A stretch of DNA of 5,766 nt from Flavobacteriales bacterium UBA5869 (GTDB taxonomy: Bacteria > Bacteroidota > Bacteroidia > Flavobacteriales_D > Crocinitomicaceae): assembly GCA_002432565.1 (NCBI GenBank), contig DJFP01000252.1:27480-33245 (forward strand). The letters run 5' to 3'. The notes under the pieces were generated by a model. It was given only the letters and a program-made list of their open reading frames with translations. It had not been told where the DNA came from and did no database searches. Each line of letters starts with the position of its first letter. The first letter of the stretch is position 1. The position numbers were made by a program, and so were the translations under genes. Of the stretch, positions 1-5,766 are shown in pieces.

Positions 1-3000
1 TCGGTTAAATAAACTGTACCTTCCGCTTTCTCCGATTCAATGATCAAATGATCTGGAGCAGGATTCGGATATACCATCCATTTAAATTCATCCTGGTCTG
101 TAATACCAGCCACGCCTATCACCTGAATAAAACGGCTCATAACATCATCCGGACAGGCATCATTCACAGCAGTCAGTTTCAATTCATAGATTCCTGCGCT
201 TTGATAATTATGCCATGGGTTTTCGTCCTGACTTTGTGTTCCATCGCCAAAATCCCAATTGTAACCGTTTGCATTCGCCGATGCATTTGTACAATTTAAA
301 ACCGCATTCGGCAGATAAAGCGTATCCGCATTGATACTGAATTGAGCACTTGAAGGTAAATTCACCACCACATCGACCACTTGCTGAACAGTATCTGAAG
401 TAATTGGCCCGAAAGCAATCAATTGCACCTGGTAAGATCCGGATACCGGAAAATGTACCCACGGATTCACCTGATTACTTGTTGCCGGAGACCCACCCTG
501 GAAGAACCAGGAATAGCTTGTTCCGTCTATAGAAGTATTCTGGAACATGAGTGAATCAGTTGAACAAACATAGGTATTCTGAAGCTGGAATGAAGCCGAA
601 GGAGGATTTGTCGGCGCAACAACCGTCTGTCCGTTTGAAGAAACGATTGAAGAGAATGCGCCTGCCCCGTTTTCAGCCTTGACAGAAACATAATAAGTAG
701 TTCCTGCAGTAAGGCTCAGCCCACCGATACTGACAGTGGTATTCCAATAGTTATTGGTCCACTGAACGATATCCTCAGCTCCGGGAGACGTGCCGATCGA
801 TACCCAATAATTTGCAATATCCGAATTTGTATCGGAAGAAGCCGTCCAATTCGCTTCCAGCATGGAATTACTGGTCGTAGTTGATGCATCGGCAAACAAA
901 CCGTCATTGACTACCTGGATTGCAGAAGGACTCGTCCAGTCGATTTTTACATCCTGCGCTGCAACTGCAGATAAATTTCCGGCAACGTCCTGAACAATGG
1001 ATTTTATACGACCGGCCGATGTAGATGAATTTGGGCTTTCATAGCGCATATCACCTGATGCTCCGACGGTAATTGCAGTGTTTGAACTCCGGGAACGATA
1101 AACCCTCAGATCATTTACTTTGTAAACACAATTTCCGGTACGGAAGGAAATATAATTCCCGGTTGTCAAAGGTGTCGGATCTGTCCAGGTCCTGCATAAT
1201 ACATTATTGATATAAACCTGGTGCTTTCCGGTAATCCGGTCATAAGCCACTTTGTAATCATACCATTGATCTACGTTGAAGTCATAAGTGGTCTCATCGA
1301 CCAAACTGTAAACATCATTGGTAACCTCGTAAATCTGGATCTTATCGTTGTCCAAGCGGAAAAACACAAAATAGGAATTCCCCCTGTTCGGCAAAGCAGG
1401 GTCGCTGCAGAAATAATGCAATCCCGCCCGGCGGTTTGTTCCGGTCCCCGACATGGCTCCGGACCAATGATACAGGTAGCGGTTACTCAGATTGCTGGTG
1501 ACACTGGCCCACAGGTTGGAATTTCCATTGGATTCATCACTGTGAACAAGGTTACCGGCGCTCAATCCCCACACTCCGGATTGAGATGTCCAGCTTGAAT
1601 GGATCGCAGCCTGGTCAAAGTTATCATTGAAAAAGCCTTTTGTTCCGTTTGAGCGCCAGTCTCCACCATTCAGATCCGTAACCTGGTAGAATGATTTATC
1701 GATTCCGCTTCCACCGGAATTATCCGTATCGGTATAGCTTGCCGTGAAATTCTGTGTGATCCATGTTACTGGAACGCTTATAGTTGTCATAGGTGGAACT
1801 GCGTCGCCCAAAGCCGGATTGGTAATTACACTGCTCCAGTTTGCAACCCAGCCTGCAGCAGTAGTTGCGCAATCACTTCTAAATTCTATCAGCAAAGCTC
1901 CACTGGATGAAGTAATGGTTCCGGGAGACGTTGTTCCGGTATAAGTTCCGATCAAAGGAGCACTGTTGGTAGCTCCATCGTAAATGTAGAGGTAATCCCA
2001 ATTAGCTTCCAGGGAAAAGCTGGTGAAATTCAAAGTCACAGAACTTGCATTTGCCGGCTGGATCAGGGTAAAATAACGTTGATCATTGCTGTAATTGGCT
2101 CCGTTACCACCGGTATCGGTAAATGTTCCGCTTGCCGCACTCAAAGTATTTTGTGTCGGATTGTTATTCACTAATCGATAGTAAAGTGCCCAATCCCAGT
2201 AAATGCCGGGATCGGTGTGAGTTTGATTTGGAAAATGCTGGTGGCCTTTGATCTTGGTGCAGCCTCCCAATACATTTGTACCCGTAGTTGCCGCTCCGGA
2301 AAAGGTCCTGAGTGGATTAATCCCATATCCGCTTTGGCAGATGTCTCTTGTGATTCCGGCAGAAGCATTGTACAAAGCACTGGTATACCATTGCGCCTGA
2401 CTCACATAACCCTCATGCTCATACCCGATGGTATACGGATTCTCAGATCCAACATGCCAGGCTTTATTCGCCTCCAGGACCATTTGGGTTACCTGTCCGT
2501 CTGATGAACGAACTACGTAATGGTAAGAAACACTGGAAGAACAATTCTGCGACCAGGAAATTGCCCCGGCGTATGTCCCCTGAATGGTGTGGATGGTAAT
2601 GGCTGAAATTGCCGTTCCGCTCCTCGAACTGAAATTACAGCTTGGTGCAGGGTTCCAGATTGCCGGTCCGTATTCCGTGGACTTTAAGCTATTTCCCGTC
2701 TTCTTCACCATGTACTTCTGACCGGAGGGAGTTTGGATACCGGTTTCGGAAAAAATGACTTTTGAAGCACTTAATACCGCAAAATTCTCTGCACCGAATA
2801 GGCTTACCAAATCAAAATTGTAGTTTGGAAAATGATACTGAGCGGAATTTTCGTCCTTGTTCAGGAATCGGAATAATTCATACAGTTCGGCATCTCTGGC
2901 ATAACTATTGACCCTGCCTGAATCCGATAAATAAGATAATCTTCCGAAAATTTCCTTCAGGGTATTTTGGAGCGAATTGCCTTTCAATTCAGACATGTAC

Positions 3001-3359
3001 TCATTCACGACTTTTGCAAAAGCGTGAATCTCCATGGCCGGATCCTGCTTTATCTGAACCAACGGAACTCCCGAAAGTTGAGAGACCAATTTCATATTCT
3101 CTTTGAAATAACCCTTCCCTTTGGCAACCATTCCTAAAAACCCATAAGATTTGGGAAGTCCGGAACAAGATTCCAATTCCGAAGCCGTCAAATAAGAGAT
3201 CCTGGTTTGGGTAAAAGAAACAGCCTCCAGGATTCCTTTCGGAACAGCGGCATAAGCGGCATAAGCCTGCTGACAATAATTTTCAAAGTCTGCCTGGCTG
3301 GTTTGGGCCATTGAACCAAAGCTGAATAAACAACTTGTGAATAGTAGGATTTTCTTCAT
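1..3359 (-). CDS. Secreted multidomain N-acetylmuramoyl-L-alanine amidase with T9SS sorting domain (3' end outside window)
   Basis: This is an unbroken frame of 1119 codons from the ATG at 3359, running off the window edge. Residues 1-18 form a signal peptide (MKKILLFTSC..., likely cut after SMA). Residues 20-235 are mostly helical and I recognise no family. Residues about 240-395 are a zinc amidase that would cleave the MurNAc-L-Ala bond of peptidoglycan. Predicted zinc ligands are H257 (TIHTIQG), H373 (GHQHFP) and D383 (HTDPG); SYHYVV (Y279) and IGYEHEG (E314) match conserved blocks, and the H373-D383 spacing of 10 equals that in AmpD. A CUB-like domain follows (about 402-510), then a concanavalin A/LamG-like domain (about 576-757), a fibronectin III-like domain (about 803-913), and two PKD domains (about 918-998 and 998-1081, the second with WDFGDGT). 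The start of a type A sorting domain (YPNP, near residue 1096) implies export through T9SS; perhaps 50 residues are missing. The alternative upstream ATG at 3369 is out of frame. The biological target, own wall or foreign bacteria, is inferred only. Confidence 0.9.
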   Translation of the reverse strand, partial: MKKILLFTSCLFSFGSMAQTSQADFENYCQQAYAAYAAVPKGILEAVSFTQTRISYLTASELESCSGLPKSYGFLGMVAKGKGYFKENMKLVSQLSGVPLVQIKQDPAMEIHAFAKVVNEYMSELKGNSLQNTLKEIFGRLSYLSDSGRVNSYARDAELYELFRFLNKDENSAQYHFPNYNFDLVSLFGAENFAVLSASKVIFSETGIQTPSGQKYMVKKTGNSLKSTEYGPAIWNPAPSCNFSSRSGTAISAITIHTIQGTYAGAISWSQNCSSSVSYHYVVRSSDGQVTQMVLEANKAWHVGSENPYTIGYEHEGYVSQAQWYTSALYNASAGITRDICQSGYGINPLRTFSGAATTGTNVLGGCTKIKGHQHFPNQTHTDPGIYWDWALYYRLVNNNPTQNTLSAASGTFTDTGGNGANYSNDQRYFTLIQPANASSVTLNFTSFSLEANWDYLYIYDGATNSAPLIGTYTGTTSPGTITSSSGALLIEFRSDCATTAAGWVANWSSVITNPALGDAVPPMTTISVPVTWITQNFTASYTDTDNSGGSGIDKSFYQVTDLNGGDWRSNGTKGFFNDNFDQAAIHSSWTSQSGVWGLSAGNLVHSDESNGNSNLWASVTSNLSNRYLYHWSGAMSGTGTNRRAGLHYFCSDPALPNRGNSYFVFFRLDNDKIQIYEVTNDVYSLVDETTYDFNVDQWYDYKVAYDRITGKHQVYINNVLCRTWTDPTPLTTGNYISFRTGNCVYKVNDLRVYRSRSSNTAITVGASGDMRYESPNSSTSAGRIKSIVQDVAGNLSAVAAQDVKIDWTSPSAIQVVNDGLFADASTTTSNSMLEANWTASSDTNSDIANYWVSIGTSPGAEDIVQWTNNYWNTTVSIGGLSLTAGTTYYVSVKAENGAGAFSSIVSSNGQTVVAPTNPPSASFQLQNTYVCSTDSLMFQNTSIDGTSYSWFFQGGSPATSNQVNPWVHFPVSGSYQVQLIAFGPITSDTVQQVVDVVVNLPSSAQFSINADTLYLPNAVLNCTNASANANGYNWDFGDGTQSQDENPWHNYQSAGIYELKLTAVNDACPDDVMSRFIQVIGVAGITDQDEFKWMVYPNPAPDHLIIESEKAEGTVYLT

Positions 3360-3970
3360 TTGTTTTCATTTTGTAGCGTGGAACTAATATATCCAATTCT
3401 ATATACAACTGAAAATCAATATGAACGAAAATGGATTTAGTAGTCTGAATTTAATACAAGATAATTTTCAAATTCATATTCTTTCATCATTCACTCAAAA
3501 ATAACAGCAATAACTTCCAACTTCTCGATATTCCTACTTTTTGCCAAAGCAGAAGAATGAGCACGCTCATGAAGACGAAAGTATGGCTTTCTCAAAAAGT
3601 CAATACTGAGGTAAGTGGGCAAAAGAAAGCCACAAAGTGGATTGAAGACAAAGTATAGTTTCATTGAAACGTAATACGAGGTAGCCTTTATCCCAATTAC
3701 GGCTTTCGAGCAGCCTTCCCTTTCGGACTTATGCACGAAAAGAAGGGATCAGGATCCCAAATGGAAAGCACTTTTCGGCCTAAGTAGCCGAAACGGAAGA
3801 CTTTTATTTCATCTGACAATCAAAGGACGGGTAACAACTTCAAGTATTGGTATCGATTTCCGGACGTGTAATTGGGACAGTGTGCGCGGTTTAAGATTAC
3901 AGAAAGGTCCTATTTCTTTTTACGAGACATAGTGCAACGTACTTTAAACCTATTTGATGTGAAATTCCAT
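3360..3970. other. 611-base gap without a convincing gene; upstream region of the amidase gene
   Basis: The gap lies between two minus-strand genes, so it should hold the amidase promoter, but I found no exact TAnnTTTG box near 3360-3480. The first 120 bases are AT-rich and look like an ordinary upstream region. From about 3557 to 3877 the sequence is crowded with inverted repeats, described in a separate entry. Two short frames exist: an 81-codon minus frame at 3491-3736, and a 33-codon plus frame at 3557-3658 (starts MSTLMKTK, ends WIEDKV). They overlap each other, neither resembles a family I know, and both cross the hairpins, so neither is called a gene. A further 7-bp inverted repeat, GGTTTAA (3888-3894) with TTAAACC (3944-3950), may be chance. 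No tRNA, rRNA or transposase remnant was recognised. Confidence 0.6.
3653..3877. other. Nested inverted repeats: candidate structured RNA or palindromic element
   Basis: A perfect 10-bp inverted repeat, TCCCAATTAC (3691-3700) and GTAATTGGGA (3868-3877), encloses a series of shorter hairpins. These are CCTTC/TTTCG with CGAAA/GAAGG (3714-3725 with 3736-3746, a small internal loop between the two 5-bp parts), GGGAT/ATCCC with a 4-base loop (3745-3758, overlapping the previous one by two bases), and TTTCGGC/GCCGAAA with a 7-base loop (3773-3793). Directly after the last comes a weaker CGGAA/TTCCG pairing (3794-3798 with 3858-3862). Just outside is GTAT-GTTTC/GAAAC-ATAC (3653-3677). The layout resembles a multibranched RNA closed by a long stem, but the strand is undetermined, there is no clear U-tract after the closing stem on either strand, and I do not recognise a known RNA family. 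It could instead be a repeat element or the remnant of one. Confidence 0.35.
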
Positions 3971-4312
3971 TTACTCATGAAAAATATGGATCCAAAGGAT
4001 CCGGGATACACGATAGTTGAAAAACATGGTCAACATCAATACCGCGAACATAATTCCGAAAAGTACTCCAAGAGGAACAAACCAGGTAATCAGCAAGAAA
4101 ACGGCAATTAATTCCGCAATGGCCATTCCGTAACTGATATACATCGCCCCGAAGAAGTAACCCGGTTCTTTATCAAACTTATAATTACATTCCGAACAGC
4201 GCTCGTACATCTTCGGAGCCTTCAAATGCAGTAAAGACCCTTTTGTTTCGAAAACTTTCCCTTTTCCGCAGATCGGACAAGTTCCATTGAGCACCCATTT
4301 AAAATCTGACAT
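3971..4312 (-). CDS. DUF983 family zinc-ribbon membrane protein
   Basis: This 113-residue protein has the layout of the DUF983 family. An N-terminal zinc ribbon is formed by C12-P-I-C15 and C39-S-E-C42. The family signature follows as EPGYFFGAMYISY (residues 49-61), then two hydrophobic membrane segments, about 57-78 and 80-98, and a short tail ending RILWIHIFHE. Length is close to the usual 110-135 residues and the protein looks intact. Its biochemical role is unknown; zinc binding and inner-membrane location are inferred from the motifs. The ATG at 4312 is preceded by an A-rich stretch with no Shine-Dalgarno site. It is divergent from the AraC-type regulator at 97 bases and is the gene physically closest to that regulator. 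A GGATCC-loop-GGATCC hairpin followed by a T-rich stretch lies inside its last codons. Confidence 0.88.
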   Translation of the reverse strand: MSDFKWVLNGTCPICGKGKVFETKGSLLHLKAPKMYERCSECNYKFDKEPGYFFGAMYISYGMAIAELIAVFLLITWFVPLGVLFGIMFAVLMLTMFFNYRVSRILWIHIFHE

Positions 4313-4324
4313 GACTTTTTTTTA

Positions 4325-4332
4325 CAAAGGTA
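4325..4332 (-). promoter_or_regulatory. Probable -7 promoter box for the DUF983 gene
   Basis: On the minus strand this reads TACCTTTG, an exact match to the Bacteroidota primary sigma factor -7 consensus TAnnTTTG. It lies 12 bases before the ATG at 4312, so the transcript would have a very short A-rich leader (about 5-8 bases). No clear TTG-type -33 box is present at the usual 17-23 base spacing, which lowers confidence. Confidence 0.4.
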
Positions 4333-4409
4333 CCGGGAACGATCCGTTTTGTTCTTAATTCTTTATCTCAAATAATTACACTATTCAGACATTTTTAATA
4401 TCTTTAAGA

Positions 4410-5279
4410 ATGGATTTACCAAGACTTCCCATAGAAAAATTTGATGAAAACGGTCTGTTACAGGCTTTTTACGTGAATCGCTTCTCGGAACACCTCCACA
4501 AATATCATTCGGACATTAATCATCCGCACAAGCATGATTTCTACTTAACAGTCTTTTTTGAAAAAGGTATTGGAAGACACGATATTGATTTCAACTCCTA
4601 TTCCATTCATCCGAACAGTGTGTTTTTTTTGCAGCCGGAACAAATCCATCATTGGGAGTTTGAGGAAGAAGCGGAAGGCTGGATCTTTTTCCATTCGGAA
4701 GATTTTTACAAATTGTATGTGACGCACTTTGAGCTTTACCGATGGCCCTTCTTCCAGTCGCGGGATTCCAATCCGAAATTAGAAATCACCGAAGAGACAG
4801 CGTTGGTATTAAAACAGCGCTTCACAGAGATCATATCTGAATACAAAGAAAACACCAGGCATTCTTTTTTAAAGATCGCCGGCCTGAGCCAATTGATCTA
4901 TGCAGACCTTGCCCGGATTTATGGGGAACAAACTCCCTCCGACAATTCAAAAAACAGCCTGTACCAGGATTATTTCCACCACTTCGTAAAGTTGCTGGAC
5001 GAACATTATATCGAGCAGAAAAATGCTTCTTTCTATGCTTCGGAACTGGCAATGACAACCAAGCATCTGCACCGGATCTGTTTGTCCTGTACCGGAAAAA
5101 GTACCTCGCAGTTAATTGCCGAAAGATTAATCCTGGAGATCAAACGAAAATTAGTCAGTGATTCAAAAAGTATCCAGGAAATTGCCGATGAACTGGGGTT
5201 TGATAATTACCCGTACTTTCATTTGTTCTTTAAGAAACATGCCGGAGAAACACCAAAGCAGTTTAGGGAACGGAATTGA
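4410..5279 (+). CDS. AraC-family transcriptional regulator with N-terminal cupin sensor
   Basis: This 289-residue protein has the two-part layout of AraC/XylS regulators. The N-terminal half (about residues 25-100) is a cupin-like ligand-binding domain, seen from the HPHKHDFYLTVFF block at 38-50, IHPNSVFFLQPEQIHHW at 66-82 and closely spaced histidines. The C-terminal 90 residues carry two helix-turn-helix motifs: FYASELAMTTKHLHRICLSCTG (about 208-229, the first 20 residues or so forming the motif) and SIQEIADELGF...YFHLFFKKHAGETPKQFRE (about 254-287), the latter being the AraC signature. The effector cannot be told from sequence. Only 97 bases separate it from the divergent DUF983 gene, making that gene or itself a possible target. 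The ATG at 4410 follows an AT-rich stretch with a near-consensus TATCTTTA (4399-4406) so close to the start that a leaderless transcript is possible. It ends 13 bases before the 28-bp palindrome. Confidence 0.92.
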   Translation: MDLPRLPIEKFDENGLLQAFYVNRFSEHLHKYHSDINHPHKHDFYLTVFFEKGIGRHDIDFNSYSIHPNSVFFLQPEQIHHWEFEEEAEGWIFFHSEDFYKLYVTHFELYRWPFFQSRDSNPKLEITEETALVLKQRFTEIISEYKENTRHSFLKIAGLSQLIYADLARIYGEQTPSDNSKNSLYQDYFHHFVKLLDEHYIEQKNASFYASELAMTTKHLHRICLSCTGKSTSQLIAERLILEIKRKLVSDSKSIQEIADELGFDNYPYFHLFFKKHAGETPKQFRERN

Positions 5280-5292
5280 AAGGTAAAATATG

Positions 5293-5320
5293 GTAGGAAC
5301 GCGATGCATCGCGTTCCTAC
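5293..5320. repeat. Perfect 28-bp palindrome between convergent araC-type gene and gpsA
   Basis: The 14-base arm GTAGGAACGCGATG is followed immediately by its exact reverse complement CATCGCGTTCCTAC. The symmetry ends at both flanks (G opposite G). It lies 13 bases after the regulator's stop codon and covers the TAG stop (5319-5317) of gpsA on the other strand. As RNA it would form a strong hairpin from either direction and could act as a bidirectional 3' end, although only the gpsA direction has a short T-rich stretch after it (CATATTTTACC). The form (GTAGG... ...CCTAC with a short symmetric core) resembles dispersed palindromic repeats seen in many bacterial genomes; that assignment is from memory and untested here. 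Confidence 0.8.
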
Positions 5321-5766
5321 GCGAGTTTATCAGTAAGAATCTTCATCTCAATTACCGGCGAGATCTTCTCGTACAAAATATTGTAAACCGCCTCCAGAAT
5401 AGGCATTTCAACCTGGAATTTCTTGTTGATCTCTTTCACGCATTTCGTTGCGTAATAGCCTTCAGCGATCATATCCATTTCCAACTGCGCTGTTTTTACA
5501 GAATATCCTTTCCCGATCATGAAACCGAAAGTCCGGTTGCGCGAGAATTTGGAATAAGCCGTAACCAATAAATCTCCCAGGTAAGCAGATGATTTTACAT
5601 CGCGGTGGATCGGGCTTACTTCATCAATAAAATTCTCGATCTCCTGGATAGCGTTTGCAATCAAAACAGCCTGGAAATTGTCTCCATAACCCAAACCGGA
5701 ACAAATTCCTGAAGCGAGTGCGTAAACGTTTTTCAAAACCGCTGAAAGCTCCGTTCCGAATAAATC
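5317..5766 (-). CDS. gpsA: NAD(P)H-dependent glycerol-3-phosphate dehydrogenase, C-terminal part (5' end outside window)
   Basis: These 149 residues are the C-terminal domain of GpsA, which reduces dihydroxyacetone phosphate to sn-glycerol 3-phosphate in the cytoplasm, the first committed step of phospholipid synthesis. The piece opens with GTELSAVLKNVYALASGICSG (first residues given), containing the family's catalytic lysine in LKN, followed by GLGYGDN. Further on are YLGDLLVTAYSKFSRNRTFG, the conserved GDL..T..S..SRNR..G block, and AEGYYATKCVKEI...VEMPILEAVYNILYE, which matches the E. coli enzyme closely. The family is usually about 330 residues, so roughly 180 N-terminal residues, including the NAD-binding fold, lie beyond the window. 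The frame is open to base 5766; the apparent TTG start at 5736 falls inside the conserved VLKN block and is not real. The TAG stop lies within the 28-bp palindrome, so the extreme C-terminus was probably set by that element. Confidence 0.95.
   Translation of the reverse strand, partial: DLFGTELSAVLKNVYALASGICSGLGYGDNFQAVLIANAIQEIENFIDEVSPIHRDVKSSAYLGDLLVTAYSKFSRNRTFGFMIGKGYSVKTAQLEMDMIAEGYYATKCVKEINKKFQVEMPILEAVYNILYEKISPVIEMKILTDKLA

Noticed and set aside
1221..1598. 125-codon plus-strand frame opposite the amidase gene
   Set aside because: It is antisense to the LamG-like domain of an unbroken, motif-rich 1119-codon frame and shows no family features of its own.
3491..3736. 81-codon frame on the minus strand in the gene-free gap
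   Set aside because: It has an ATG but no recognisable family and no visible ribosome-binding context. It runs through several of the inverted repeats and overlaps another open frame on the opposite strand. Not enough to call a gene.
3691..3877. Retron-like or integron attC-like element
   Set aside because: Closing inverted repeats around hairpins prompted the idea, but there is no reverse transcriptase or integrase gene in the window, and the attC core motifs (RYYYAAC/GTTRRRY) are not at the ends.
3888..3950. 7-bp inverted repeat GGTTTAA/TTAAACC with a 49-base spacer, possibly a terminator or operator
   Set aside because: It is short, AT-rich and widely spaced, with no T-tract or second copy; chance is sufficient.
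3872..4111. 79-codon plus-strand frame
   Set aside because: It is largely antisense to the DUF983 coding region, which has clear family motifs; low-complexity polar tail typical of a shadow frame.
5293..5320. Palindrome as a simple intrinsic terminator only
   Set aside because: There is no strong T-run directly after it on either strand and no natural loop; a terminator role is possible but does not explain the perfect 28-base symmetry.
5290..5571. 93-codon plus-strand frame opposite gpsA
   Set aside because: It is antisense to strongly conserved GpsA sequence and begins in the palindrome.

Overview
The window looks like chromosomal DNA of a Bacteroidota bacterium. The evidence is a large secreted protein that ends in the start of a type IX secretion (T9SS) type A sorting domain (YPNP motif), an exact copy of the Bacteroidota -7 promoter box (TAnnTTTG) ahead of one gene, and start codons preceded by A-rich sequence rather than a Shine-Dalgarno site. 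A flavobacterial lineage is plausible. Genus cannot be fixed from this sequence alone.

Layout. From 3359 down past base 1 (minus strand) runs one uninterrupted 1119-codon reading frame, cut by the window edge before its stop. It encodes a multidomain exported peptidoglycan amidase: signal peptide, uncharacterised N-terminal region, zinc amidase (Amidase_2/PGRP type), CUB-like, concanavalin A/LamG-like, fibronectin III-like, two PKD domains, and the beginning of the T9SS sorting domain. Upstream of it lies a 611-base gap (3360-3970) with no convincing gene. This gap holds an unusual density of inverted repeats at 3653-3877, including a perfect 10-bp closing stem around several smaller hairpins. 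At 3971-4312 (minus) is a small DUF983 zinc-ribbon membrane protein. Divergent from it, across 97 bases, is an AraC-family regulator (4410-5279, plus). Convergent with the regulator is the 3' part of gpsA, NAD(P)H-dependent glycerol-3-phosphate dehydrogenase (5317-5766, minus, 5' end outside the window). A perfect 28-bp palindrome (5293-5320) sits between the two genes and supplies the gpsA stop codon.

How it fits together. No pathway links these genes. gpsA is phospholipid housekeeping, the AraC protein has no obvious target beyond its divergent neighbour, and the amidase appears to be a stand-alone exported wall-degrading enzyme. I found no defence system, CRISPR array, tRNA, rRNA or transposase gene. 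The parts least explained by ordinary genes are the structured gap at 3653-3877 and the palindrome at the end of gpsA.
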